Below, piece by piece: positions 39,801 to 53,500 of a stretch of DNA of 64,000 nt. The stretch comes from Syngnathus acus. Lineage: Eukaryota; Chordata; Actinopteri; Syngnathiformes; Syngnathidae. Location: NCBI RefSeq assembly GCF_901709675.1, contig NC_051108.1, positions 6,742,631-6,806,630 on the forward strand. Direction: 5' to 3'. Made by a program: the position numbers and the translations under genes. The stretch's first letter is position 1, and the number at the start of each line of letters is the position of its first letter. A model generated the notes under the pieces. It had not been told where the DNA came from. It ran no database searches and worked only from the letters and a program-made list of their open reading frames with translations.

Positions 39801-41536
39801 CAAGCAGGGAGGCAATGGGTCCCATTTTTATAGTCTTTGGTATGACCCGGCCGGGGTTTGAACCCACAACCTTCCAGTCTCAGGGCGGACACTCTACCAC
39901 TAGGCCACTGAGCTGGTCAAAAAAACTAGAAGGTGACGGTGACATTAAAAATGTCACACATGGCCTTCACTAGCCACTTTGTGCATTTGTGTTCTCAACT
40001 TAAAACTGTATGCAATTAATAAATTACCTTAGTGATATTATTGTATTTAATATAATTCAGTCAGCTGACAAAATTTCTATGTCAATCCAAGTTATCCATG
40101 TTTGTTTTGATCCAGAAACTAAAATCTGCAATACACTCTCGGCAAAATTACACTGAATACTTTTTGCAAGCAGCCATAAAAAATAAAAAAAGGCAACAGC
40201 CGCACAACTCTTATCCCTGATCCTTTGCTCAAACATAAAAGATGACTTGTCATTTAGTCACCATAAAAACACAAAGCTACAACACAGCAGAAAAGCTTGC
40301 GGGAGGTTGTCCTGCCTGTTCACATCGCAGTCACAGTATGGCAGATCCTCGTCCGGGCTGTCTGCCATCTTCTCGCTCCCCAAGTCCAAAAGCATGGGAG
40401 TGCGAGATTCCCCAAAAAAGCCGTTTTTAGCAAGGACGGAGTGCAAACCGTCTTCTCTTCCGTCTGTGTGTGTGGACTTTCTCCTCCGGAATGTACACAG
40501 TAAGGAGGTTGGGTTGAGTGGAAAGGGGAGGGGCGGGGTGGGGTGGGGGCAGCTGCTGTTGTGTTGTGTGGCACAAGTGTGACTTATCAACTGTTGTGCT
40601 CCAAGGTTAAAAAAAAAGAAGTGTGTGTTGTGGGGATAGAGTGACAAGTCCTGCCGTTTCTAAATGTGGACTTACAGTCAGCGGCATGTGCTAAAGAGGC
40701 GGGCAGAAACATACACAGCAAAGCAACACAAGCAAAGAAGAAGCCATGCATCATGACACCAGTGCAAAGTGTGGAAAATTGGTATGCGCAAAAGCGTTGC
40801 ACTAGCAAATGGCGCTGGAGCGAAATTGCAGTAATAGCTTTAAAGTTAATATCCCCGCGACGCGTCACTAGAGTGAAGTAGACGACAACGAGAGCGCAGC
40901 TGTCTGTGTGAGGTCAGTGTGTCCTCCCCCGATTCTCTCCAGAGGACGACAGCCGGATGGCGGCACTGGAAAAGTGGTGGCGGGACTCCAGAATTGCATT
41001 TCACAAACGTCTGGATCTAAATTGTACGTGTTTGAAAGTCGCCAGTAATTGACAGTTCACAGTCCATTCATTCTATGCAGCTGTAGTCTGTCTAAAGTGG
41101 GACGGCAACACCACAAGGACAAAATAGTAGATGAACTACTATTATTGTTTCTTGTTTAAATAATTTTTCATATTATCATGCAGTAATATTGCTTCATTTT
41201 AAATCGAATTACAATATTGAATGATTTAAAATATATATTTTATGATGATAATACTTATATAGATTGATAATCCTATGATTATTTTTTCAACATAACTTTG
41301 GGTTTCACCCACCTGGCTGCAATGAGGTCGAGGAGGTGCGTCCAGCGCTCGCTGACTTTATTGAGCTTGTGTTGTATTTCGGCTGCCTTGCTGTCCTGGC
41401 TGGCCCGGGCCAAGCGTTCTCCCGTGAGCTGCAGCTGCTGCTTGTTCTCCTGGGCCACGCAAATGTCTTCCTGGTAGTCCTGGTGGGGCATCAACAGCAA
41501 GTTGACACATGAGGACTTGGAGGAGGAGGAGGTCGG

Positions 41537-41567
<31 letters not shown>

Positions 41568-44500
41568 CGTTCGTGCGGCGGGATCACCTTGCGCAGCTTT
41601 TCGATCATCTCCTCGATGCTGATGTCTCCGTTTTGAGAGACTTTGCTCTCCATCTGCGTGAGCCACTCGCACAGCTCCTTGTTCTTCTCATTGAACACAG
41701 CCCACTCGTTCAGCTTCTCGCTTACTTGCTGCCTGCGCAGGGAAACCTGACAATACAAACATAACATCATGATACTGGATCAAACTAAATCCAATAAGAA
41801 CAATTGAAAGCTTGCTAAAAAGCATACGAGACACTTTACCTGGTGGCACACTTCCTCCCACTGGCCCTGGAGAAGCTGGAGACGCTCCTGGAGTAGCGTG
41901 ATGTCATCACTGCTGACCACGCCCACCAAGGTGTCTCTCAGGAGGGACAGGGAAGTCAGGTCATCATTCCAACCCTCCACCCTGTTCTCCAGCTCCTGTG
42001 TGCAGAAGACAATATGACGACGAGAAAAGCCCACTTTTTTTTTTTTGCCTTGCATCAATGTATGCATCCACACCCCCACTGGCTCTCTGCGCATGCTCTC
42101 CCTTCCTCCTTGTCTCTCTTTCACCCTGCCCCCTCTTTCTCTCTTTTATCTCTCTGCTCCTCCCCCCAGACAATTTGAGGACGTGTTATGCATCAAACAT
42201 GAGCACAGGTCCAGGAACCGGTAATAACTGTGATGTGTCTGCTACAACAAAACCAGCAAAAAAAAACCTCCCTGTTATTTACTAAGATAAAAGATATAAT
42301 TTTGTCGCATGATTATGAATAATAATGTGCACCATCTTCACCTTGCATCTCATCTGCTCGGCGTGCAACTCGTCGTGATGGTCTGGCAGCGGCGCCGACA
42401 GCTTCCTCTTGAAGGCCCTCAGCTTCTCCAGCGAGGCGTCGATGCCTTCCTCGCATCGCTCCCAATTCTACACGGCAAACAGCACATAAATGCAAAAAAA
42501 AAAAAACGCAGAAGAGCGGACAGGGAACACCGCGCTCCAATGGGCGCGGGCTATTTTTAGCACCTGGATAGAAAGCGGGGGTTTATCTGAGGATGGAACG
42601 GGATCATGTTTGGGCAAGGAATGCCGCAGCCAAGTAGAAGTCAGTCAGCAGACACGATGTTACGTAGGCAGTCCACTTTTTAAATGTATTTCCCAATTAA
42701 AACGACCAGTTTGCTCTTCAACCACTACTTCCGAACCTTGAGCAGAGCGTGCAGCTCCTTCCTCTGCTGGTCCAAGCGTTGGTGTGCGTGCCTCCACCTG
42801 TCCTGCACCTCCATCAGCTCCGTCTGCAGCGTGGACTCGGCCTGCCCGTCGGCCGACAGCAGTAAGCTCCTGCCGGCCTCCACCGTCAAGATGTAGCCAC
42901 CCTGCTGTCTCTTGAGTACGCGCTCGCGCAGCTGCAGGAGCAGGGACAGGGAGAGTGGACCGAGGGGGTAGAGGTTAACTAAGGGAGTCTACGGTTGGTT
43001 TGAAATGGGGTGCGGGTTTGGTTAGACACTGGCTTACTTCCTATAAACAGGGATGAGAATGCAAGTGGCGGTGTAAAAACACTTAGTTCTCCGCGTAAGT
43101 TAACAAGTGGAAATGATGTGACGAAAGTAGCGCCAAAATGCTCCCGAAAATAAGGCGGATGTTGTCGCATCACTGCTGCCAGTTAGTTAGGTTTACAGAG
43201 GCAAGCCGATTTCCGTAAGATGCCGTCGCAGTGGGCGGGCGAATGCTCGCGAGTCGCCGAGGCTAACGTTTCCGCTTCCCTACACCCCCCCATATATAAA
43301 CAACATTTTCTCAACGGATTTACACGATTCACGAAAATGATACTTTCGACAAAAAAAACAAACACGGAAATCTGCGGATCCGCGGAAAATTCTCATCCCT
43401 GTATGAATGTCAATAGTGTGGAATATGACAGGACTGGTTTACATCATACCTGTATCTGATCCAGCAGGTTCCTGGCCTGCTGCAGAGCGATGGTTTCCCC
43501 TCCGGGGTGACGTGCGTCCAGCTCGCGCGACACATCCTGAAGCCATCGCAGCAGCTTTTCCAACATCTCCTGGTAGCTGTGCCACTGATGGAGCAAACTG
43601 TCGATGATGCCCCTGCGCTGCTGGGCGCGCCTCACCACGCCCTGCCACTGATTGGCCAGCAAGGCCAGATTCACACTGAAGTCATCTCTGTTGGAGGAGT
43701 TAAAGTCCGTTATTAGGATTCATTTTACAAAAGTCTAATTGTAACCTATGAGTAGATTTTCATTGCTCTATTTACCCATCAGCCACTTGTCCTTGGTCCA
43801 GCATATTATGCCCATCGCTGATAATGGAGTAAAGAATCTGCTGCTGGCTGAACATCTCAGCCTGGAACAACTGTAAACAAAGACACACCTTGTCGACGGG
43901 AAACTGACATTCTTCCTTCCTGTCTCCCTTTCTCCTTTTCATAAAGTGAAATTCTGACCTCATGCTCTTGCTGCTGCTCCAGCAGACTTTGGTAGTTGCC
44001 CGATACTTCGGCAGCCAGTTTGTGCTCCGCCTGAGACAGGAAGTCCATCCAGGCTTCGCACTTCTGTAGGAATGTCTGGTGCAGGAGCAGCGCCGCCTGC
44101 AGTTTACTGGAGTCATAAAGTATTTTTTTCTTTAATACCAGCGTTGAGCTGACCAGACGGGAAACGTGCGGGGGCATAGAGGCGTACCTGAACCTCTCGC
44201 TGAGAAGAGCGGAGTGAGACGCCCACGCTCGGTTCAGCCTCTGTACACGCTTCAAGTCTCCATCGCTAACCGGAAGTCTGTACATGAGCATATTGACACG
44301 CTCCAGGTCTGGAGACAGACTGCTCAGCTTGGACAAGGGAGCCTGAGAACAACAACAACGCTCGCTCGCTCACTCCCATCCCGAATGAGGATAGACGGAA
44401 TAAAAATAATGGATGGATAGACGTCTGACCCGCAGTTTGTCCATCCGCGTTTGAACGTCACTCAGTGCCGGCGAGCCGAGCTGCTCCGACTCCTTCAACA

Positions 44501-47500
44501 CTTGCGCAGCTTCGGCGTCCGTTTGAACGAGCTCATCCAATTGGTCCCTGAAGCCCTCGCAAGCTCGACTTCCACACTAGTCAATGACAATAAACAAACA
44601 ACCGTGAGAAGACAGGTATCAAAAAGGATTTGAGTTCCTCGCTACGTACCTGCAGCGCCTCCTGCTGCCTGCGTAGCGAGTGCGGCAGCGCCGACAAGCG
44701 ATAAGTCAGGGACATGTGGTCGGAATGCAGAGCCGCAAACGAGTAGGCGTCCACTCGGCTCTTCAGCTGCTCTCCCAATGTTTGCAGCTGCTGCAGGGAA
44801 TGTTTCACCGATTCCTGCTCACCAAGACATTCCTGTAATACCAGTGACATCAATCAAATTTTATTAAAAAAATGCACACTGAAACAAAAGTTGAGGCCCC
44901 AGGCTAGTTCCCAATTTTATTTTCCAATTTTCGATGATTTACTTGAGAACTAAAATCACAAGTCTTTATGTTAGTAGCTATGGCTGCCAAAAACAGCCCC
45001 GTTAAGAATTCCATATTTTCTTTCCTTTTTTAATTCATCAATTAAGGAGTCGAGAAAGAGTATTAAGGCAAGAGAAAAATATCCCAAGCAAGGAACCACA
45101 CTCTCCCAGCAGGACACTGAATGACCCCCTGTTGTGTAAATCAAAGGCTTGTCTCGCCACTCTTTAAAGGCTTTTGTTGGACTGGACTGTGACTCTTCAT
45201 TCGAGCACACTGAGGAGGAAGAATGTAATTTAGCACTCTGCCGAGGGGGCTTGTAATAAATCAGTCAAGTGAGGCACGTCTCGCTTTTTGTCCGGATTCC
45301 TGCTGATGCAGCCTCCTTGTACTCACGTCGCAGTCCTTGATCCAGGCGCTGCTCTCCTCATCTGTGATGTCCCTGTCGGTGGCGCTCTTGAGCAGGCGGT
45401 CGGCACGCTCCTCCTGCCTCTCCACCGCTTTCGTACACATGGCGAATAATTCAGTGTATTTCTGCCACAGCCCCAGCAAAGCCTTACTGCTCCTCAGCTG
45501 CTCCGAGATCTGCTCCAATAGATCGTTCCACCTGACAAAAAATGATGTCATCATTTGGGATTTCACCTCCAATTGGGATTCTCTTTTTTTTTTTTTTTTT
45601 TACCTCCTGTTGACATCCCGCATTGCTCTGTTGAGTGTTTCCGCCACACACGGGTGGCATTCGGTGAGGAGCTGTTGGGTTACAGATCCAAACTTGAGTA
45701 GACTGCTCTCCTGCTTGTCCATCTCCTCTTGCAGGTTCTAGGCGACACATCAAAACAAATCTCAAGAGATCCTTTATCCACCAGATGGCGCCACCTTACT
45801 TTTTTTAGTGTGTGCAGCACTCACCTCCAGACTCTCCACCTGCTGCTGCACAGCCTCCAGGGAGCCACTTATGGGGGGCAGCCGGGACACACAGTACCTG
45901 CCCTCCATCAGGTGCCCATCGATCTCCTCTGCAACACGCCTGTATAAGGTCCATTCTTCCAGCACTGAGCGCAGGCTCACCTTCATCTGACTTATCTGTG
46001 AGAGCAACACTTGAATATAGTCCAAAAAAAAACCAAGACGGTGGTTGATTTATGGAGGAGTTGACTTACCATGTGCTTCAAATGAGCCCAGGATTGGTTG
46101 AGTCCTTTGAGGGTCTCTGTGACACCAGCGCAGGCTTCTTCTTTCTTATCCCGAATGAGAGCTTTGCCACGTTCCTCAGCCTTCTCTAGATCCTTCTCTT
46201 TCTCCTTCACAAGTTCCTCTAACTCCTGGAGGAGTGACAACTGTGGTTGATATTAAGTGTCCCAAGCCACTATTTCGGGAAATTGTGGTAACAGCAATCA
46301 ACTTCTTACCTGACAATCTTTCAGTGCGTTCTGCACCGATGCAACATCTTCTATCCTGTGTCGCTTTTTCAGTTTCTCTTCTTGGAGTGTCAGCCATGTT
46401 TTTAAGGCCTGGACTCCATTCTCATGCTCTAGCCAGCTTTCCAAAAGTCCTTCTAAATGCTGAATCTAAAAAAGAAACAATAAAATAAGTCAGTGTCTGT
46501 TGAAAGACGAGGCCAAAAGGTGACTTACCTTTTCGGTGATGAGCCCTTGGAGGACCTGCCATCGTCTGTTCATAGCACCGAGGCGCTCAGCAAAGTCGGT
46601 TTTCTCGCAGCGCTTTCCCTCCACGTCCTGACTGCTGATCTGCAGCACCGACTGATTGACAAAGTCCACCGTCAGCTGTTTGCAGGTCAGGTCGATGCGG
46701 AACCCCTGTGAAAAGAAGAGGGGGGCTTGCAATTTTGATATTTGATATTTTAAGACATGATTCTGGAAAATACCAAAAAAAGTGTTTTAGCCAGTAGGGT
46801 TGCTCGGTTTGTAAATGTGCGTTTTTTTACCTTGTACTTTTGCAAGAAGATCTGGACCACCTCTGAGCCCACAGCTCCAGCGATTTGACCCTGGTCTTCG
46901 TTAATGATGTTCTCCATAATCGTCATCCAGCTGATGAGCTCGGCAATGGCGTGTCGGGACGCCAGCTTCTCCATCTGCAGCTGAAGGCCAAAAGATGACA
47001 AAGAGTTACGACGGCAACAGAAAAAGAAACGGGAGCGTATCTTCTCTCGCGGACCTGATGGAGCTTCTCTTGGACGACGGGAATGCGAGTGAGAAGCTCA
47101 GCCCACCGCGTGTCGACGTGGCCCAGGGCTGTCCTCAGACTTGCCGTGTCCACCCGCTTCAATCTCAGGAGCTGGTTGCCGGTGCTCAGGACGGAGGAAC
47201 GCAAAGATGACTTGGCATCCACCTCTTTGGAAAACTCCTGCGTGAAGTCCAAGTGACTCTCAGTGAACAACAGGTATGAACACCACTCAAGAGTTCACGT
47301 CACAACCTACCAGGAAGGCACAGAGGTGATCCCTGACGGTCTCCAGCTCCTGAGGCACAGTGACAGACTGCGTTGTCCAAAACTCAAGTCTGTCTAGAGC
47401 CAACTGCAACCAGTGGCTCAACTCTCCAGACTCCCTTTTGTACCTAGCAAGTACACAACAAGATTAAACCACCAAAATTAGAAATGCTGTCTTCGATGAA

Positions 47501-50500
47501 ATCACAGCTAAATGTCGGAGAGCCGATTGACTGAACTAAACGGTTAGACCAAACAAAAATAGACCTGCTCCAGTGCTTGAGGGTGGAGTCGAAACGGTGC
47601 AGCTCTTTGTTGACTTTGGTGGTCGATGAGAGCCAGTGTTCTCCCAGCTGAGTCAACTGGTTCTCCAAGTCTGAACAGCTAACAGACAGAAGAAGCCTCT
47701 TGCCCTCCTCCAGGACCTGATACAGTTGGGGCTGATGCTCGGCAAGACCGGCCTTCAGACGCTGAAACCGAACAGAAGATGAGATGAGACTGAGGGCTTA
47801 AATCCAATGTCCCTTTTTGTTTTTGTTTATCCCAAAAGAGCCTTACCTGGTAGAGAGTGATCCTTTCCAAAAGTCTCTCCTCGGTCTCCTCCACCAGGCC
47901 CACCGTGGGGATGCTGCACTCGACAACCTCCAGCTGTCTACACAGAGCCTGGTAGTCTTCTACAAACCTGCTCCATGACTGGCAGAGGCAAGGTCATCAG
48001 CACTTGCTTATGTTCATCTCTGAAATGAAATTTGGAAACTCATCCTCACCTCCAGAATGCCCTCCAGCTCCACTCCCCGTCTGTGGGCCTGTTTGAGGAC
48101 ACCGTGAGCTAAAGACATGGTCTCCTCTAGGGCCTGGCTTTCCCGCGGTGCTACTAATCCAGACACTTTGCTGTAGAAGGTCTGAGTGAGGATCATGTGG
48201 CATTCAAGGCTCTGGAAGAACTCCTGAAGGGGTGAAACAAATGAAATGTTAACCATACGGAGGTTAAACTAATCCACCAAAGAATGGCATCTTACTTTGT
48301 GTTTGTCCAATAGCATTTGGACCTCTGTGACCGAGGCGACTGTCATTTTCTGGTCGGCGGCCATCTTGTCCTGGGCCGTGTCCACCAGGTCCGTGAGGTC
48401 TCGGAGCGCCGCCTCGTACTGAGCCTTGAGGGAAAGGGCTCGCTTCAGGCCGCTGCCTCTGGAGCCCACCAGCAGCAGAAGCTCTTCGTACGCGTCCTGC
48501 GTGAAAAATGACTACTGTGACACCAATGCCGTTGGAGAACGGAAGCTCGTCTTTTAGTCTTGTGTTATTTTGCTTTACGTGTAGTTTGAGGAGCTCCTGG
48601 TGGGAGAGTCGGTCAGATTGGACCCCTTCGGCTTTGGTCTTCAGCTCGGTCACTCTTTGCTCAAACTCCCTTAGGCTGTCCTCCACCTCTGAGAACGTCT
48701 GCAAAAAGTGACATTCGTAGAAATAATCAAAGCGGGCAAAGCATGACCAGCGGTCGACATACAACTGACAGATTTTATGCGTGTTGGCATCGAACCTCGA
48801 TCTGCTTGGCTGCGGGCCTATCCACTGTGGCGGCCATTTTCTGTAACAGCAGGTGTTTACTCTCGCTCAAAGCTGTGAACAGCATTCGGAGTTCGTTCTG
48901 GTGCAAAGAAGAGCGAGTGGTGTTCAAAGTCAAACATACACTCTTGCGGGAGATTACGCTGTTACCTGGAAGTTGACATGCTCTTGGAGCCTGTCCCTCA
49001 TGGTGTCGCATTTCTGTTCAAGGGTGGACTCCAGCAGGCCCATCCTCTCTTGGAGACCTTCCAGGGTGTCCTCCATCAAGGCTTGCTCCTCACCTCCACA
49101 CAGCCTTCCTGCACTTCCACCCAGAAGATCTCTACACTGGTTCACCTCTCTGCTCATCTCCTTCAGATCTTTATTGGTGCTCTGCAAGGTTGACCCAGCG
49201 AGATACTTACTGAATCTGCTCACTGTGAGTCCTTGCTCCTCTTTCTTACCTCGAAATGTGTTAGCTGCGTCTCCGTGTCTTCAGATAGCAGCACGGGGCC
49301 CGAGAGCATCTCGCTCTCGGCGGCGTCCAACCAGGTGGAGGCGGCCGACACTGCTGCGTACAGATTCTGTTGGAGCGCCGTCACACCTGAGGAGAGCGAT
49401 GTCGTCTTGTCGCCGCCTTCCGCCTGCGGGAGGAGCAAAGATGATTTACATGGTGACACTTAGAAGCAAAAGCGATTGGTTTACCTCTTCGGTGATTCTT
49501 TCCAGAGCTTGGCCACAGGCCTCGAATAAAGCTGTCGGCGAGCCAGCGTCCTGGCTGCCGGACTCGCCTCGGAAGACCATGCCGGGACTGGTCAGACGGG
49601 AACGGTGGATGATCTGCGCACACGGGCGGCATGAGAGATGACTCATGAAGATGACATACATGTTCACGTACGTGCGTACCGGGCTGAACTGATCCTGTTC
49701 CAGTGTGTTGAGCGAGAGCTGCAGCTTAGTGCTCTGATCTTTATTCAGGTTCTCCCAACGTCTCAAGTGGTCCCCTTGAGACAAGCTCTCGGTCTCCAGC
49801 AAAACTCCCACAGGAATTGACGACACCTCACTGCTAGAAAGGAAGAAAAATGACATTAAAATCAAATTAAATCCATACAATGTAAATAATAATAAGTGTG
49901 AGAACTGACCTGTCCCCATTTGTTGTGATCTGTTGACTGAGTAAATCTTCCCCAACACTGGCTACTGACTTCAGCAACCTCCTCTGCTCTTCAACATGCT
50001 CCTTCAGCTCCTAAAACAAAGTTTAAAAAGTCGGTAAGATACAATTATGGTTGAAACAGTGCAAACTAGGGGCTGACAAATGCAAACATAAAAAGCAGTC
50101 TGCCCTCACCCTTTGTCTGAGAAGGTTGTCGTGATGCTGCTGAGTGCGCGATGAGCGAGCCTGGGAGAGCCAATCCTGCACGCTGGGGCTCTGCGAGAGC
50201 GACGAGTCCGGCTCGCTGTCATCCGGTTCCTGCAATGAACCCTGTGGGTGGGGCGGGGAAACAGAATTATTTCACCATCGATGCTACTGCTCTATTCAGT
50301 GGCGTAGAAAATGTAGTAGCTCGGAATGGCAAAACATTTTGTGATGTGTCGCACACAGGCCCCTCCCTCACCTGTATGTCCATCTGCTTGTCCTGCAACA
50401 TCTGCTGCAGCTCCATTAGGCTGTCTTTCAATGAGTGCAGTTTGAAGGTGAGCTGCTCCGCCTCGCTCTTGGTCTCGGCCCGGCCCTCCAGTAGCAAGCT

Positions 50501-53500
50501 CTCGCTGTGCACCGACAGCTCGGACAGAAACGACACTTTCTGCTCGATTTCCAACAGCATGTTCTAAAAAGAGAAAAAAAAAATGCTTTGCGTAAAAATC
50601 ATGTTTAGTGTCGAATCAAAATTAAACATATGACACTATCATGAAATTTCAAACGTGGATTTATTTTTTCTTGTTATCTCATTAAAGTATAGCTAATCTT
50701 CTAGTCTGCTAGTATGTGTATGGTTTTAGCCAAGATTCCACACGAGGGGAGGGGGCATATGAGAGCAATAATCAGGTTATTTAACCTCCCCCCTGATCGA
50801 GGCAGACGGACGCAGAAAGAACAATTACAGTGTACGATAGGGCCAATGTTGACACCCTATTAGCTGGTCTAATATTAGCTCCTGTTGTGATACGTTACCA
50901 TAGAAACAGTCAAATCACGAGCTGTATAAGAATGTCATGTAGCTGCGCGACCATATATAGAGGTGCAACGACGCTGACCTGATTTCCGCTGTAATTAAAT
51001 TCACGAAGTAGTTGAGCACATCACCTGGCAGTCAATGAGCTGCTCCTCCATGTCGAGGTCTTCGTTTTGGAGGTGAAGCGCCGTGCTGAGGGTGGCGCGG
51101 GTGCTGAGCAGCCAGTGGTCCAGCTCCTCTGCCTCGCTGTGGTAGCGCTGAAGCGCCTGCTCCTGACGCTGCTCCTCGAGCTGCTCACTGAGCTTCTCCT
51201 GCGAGGAATAAATCGTCCACATTGTCATCTGGAATATGATGCTGGAATTGTGCTTCAATTTTTTTTGTTGCCTCAGATATTCACATTTATGTGGATTGAT
51301 TGCGAAGCAGCTCACCTCCAGCAGTTGGCGTTTCCCGGAAGCCTTCATCCTGATGGTGGCCATCCTCTCTCCCAGCACGGTGAGGGTGGATTGCAAAGCC
51401 AGCTGGTCGGCGGGCTCGCCGTCGCCGTCCGACAGCTCCTCCGAGAAGCACGTCTGCAGCTCGCCGATCTCGTCTTGAAGCATCATGATCTCGTCCATCA
51501 GAGCCTGGGTGAGGATGGTTGGTTAAAAGAAATAGAACTTATCAAGTATGACATATTTGTCGACTTTACAGAGATATTGTGCAGTCTCTCACCTGATGTG
51601 TCGCCATCTGGCTCTCGGGGCTCTTGCTTGGCTCCAAGCCTTCACCCAGCGACGCCTCAATGGACTCCATCTTGGTGGAAATGGACTGCAGAGACTCCTG
51701 GTAGTGCTGCTGTCGCTCCAAAGCTTCATACAGAGTCTTTTGCTTCTCGCTTATCTAGGGCACGACAAAGAGAATGAAAACGGTTTGGCTTCAAAGCGAG
51801 TCGAGGTAACCGTACCACGTTCTTGAGCGTTTCCCAAGATCTCTGCAGGTCGTCCAGGTTGGCCGTGCTGGTCTCCACGGACGGGTCGTAGACCTCCTGG
51901 AGGGCGGCTCGACTCAGACCACCTCGACCCTGCTGCGTGAGTGCATAAGTGAGTGGGGAGTGGAAAATTGTTGAATTCAGATAAATACTTACAAAGTGTT
52001 TTTCATGATTTAAAAATACTTACCGTTTTTTTCCATGTATAATGCGCCCCCATGTATAATACGCACCCTAAAAATGGCATGTTGATGCTGGAAAAAAGCC
52101 TGTACCCATGTATAATACGCACCCAATTTTTTTTTTTTTTTTTTTTTTTTAAAGTCCCAATGATCGTCACACACGCATCTGGGTGTGGTGAAATTTGTCC
52201 TCTGCATTTGACCCATCCCCGTGTGATTTTGATCCATCCCCTGGGGGAGAGGGGAGCAGTGAGCAGCAGCGGCGCCGCGCTCGGGAATCATTTGGTGATC
52301 TAACCCCCCAATTCCAACCCTTAATGCTGAGTGCCAAGCAGGGAGGCAATGGGTCCCATTTTTATAGTCTTTGGTATGACCCGGCCGGGTTACTTAAGTC
52401 CGTAAACGTAAAATTATTTCAGAAAAAAGATCATCTTTGGGAACAACCGGATGTTATTCTGCCGGTCAGTATCACTGCGCATGCAGTAGCAAACTCGATA
52501 GCGAAGAAATATGTGAGACTCACAACGGGATCACCAATATTTGAGTGATGTTCCAGTTATTTATCACAATTATTTATTATTATAATAATAATATATATAC
52601 CGTAATTTTCGGACTATAAGTCGCGGTTTTTTTTCATAGTTTGGGTGGGGGGGCGACTTATACTCAGGAGCGATTTATATACATATATATGGTTTTTTTT
52701 CACTTTTTTGGGCATTTTATGGCTGGTGCGACTTATACTCCGGTGCGACTTATAGTCCGAAAATTACGGTAATAATTATTCATTTATTATTCACAATTGT
52801 CATGGTGATCTTTCTGGTGATTTCTTAACTAGGCTGGATGTATTTTTTTTGTTGGCGTTGATTTGTCCGACTGCCCAGAAAGGCACCACCGCGATCAGTT
52901 AGGTTAAAATGAAAAGAGAGGAAAGTGACGTGCGGACATGAGAAGTTGAAGAGGAATAAAAACACCCTTGGAAACCAAAACTTGCCCCTCGTCGTGACTC
53001 GGAGCCGCAACAAATGTTTCGGATTTGTGTAGGGTACATTGTGACAGCAAACGAGCAGGTGATCGAGCAAGCGTCTGATACGAGAGCATTGTGTTCGTAT
53101 GGAGCGTGTTTGAAGTGAACAGCAGAGAAGAAAGGAACAAGCCAAAGTGTTGTGAAATAAAATATTACCTGTAATACGCATTTAGGTAGAGAACTGAACT
53201 CTCGCTCTTTATATAGCTGACGTGTCAAAAAAAAAAGTTTACCCATGTATAATGCGCACCCCAGATTTTAGGACAATAAATTAGTTAAATTTTGCGCATT
53301 ATACATGGGAAAAAACGGTAGGTCATCAACACGATGTATAAATATTGATGCAATTATTTGGATAAAGAAAACTGAACGTTTTATAATTCAAATTCTTCAA
53401 AGACACCACCTTTTGCCCAGATCTTGGTATTTTCTCAATCAGCTTTATGATGTGAATGAGGCTTTATGACCTGGAATAGCTTGATATTTCAAGAGCAAAT

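Larger units (their letters stand above)
41313..47443 (-). other. syne1: syne1 exon block 2: spectrin repeats
   Basis: Twenty exons: 41313-41479, 41588-41746, 41840-41995, 42342-42467, 42737-42931, 43450-43687, 43776-43870, 43959-44106, 44188-44342, 44430-44576, 44650-44832, 45327-45531, 45604-45737, 45825-45995, 46070-46225, 46310-46465, 46529-46705, 46831-46980, 47055-47237, 47311-47443. They encode consecutive spectrin-type triple-helix repeats, e.g. [116 protein letters not shown] and [19 protein letters not shown]. All match nesprin-1 in order. Sixteen of the introns are under 160 bp. Confidence 0.92.
52023..53318. mobile_element. TA-flanked DNA transposon with CCGTTTTTT... terminal inverted repeats
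   Basis: The left end CCGTTTTTTTCCATGTATAA and right end (inverse, TTATACATGGGAAAAAACGG) form inverted repeats of about 25 bp, flanked by TA on both sides (52021-52022 and 53319-53320). CATGTATAATRCGC is repeated in subterminal positions. No transposase was recognised. It lies in the syne1 intron between 51929 and 53607 and contains a SINE (52151-52389) and a smaller MITE (52600-52769). Confidence 0.8.

Noticed and set aside
39840-39916. A true tRNA gene
   Set aside because: A and B boxes are present but they head a SINE body with a repetitive tail; the acceptor stem does not pair.
48853-49641. 262-codon plus-strand frame
   Set aside because: Runs across several verified minus-strand syne1 exons and introns; composition is that of reverse-complemented coding sequence.
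51067-51777. 236-codon plus-strand frame
   Set aside because: Antisense shadow over three syne1 exons, with no domain.
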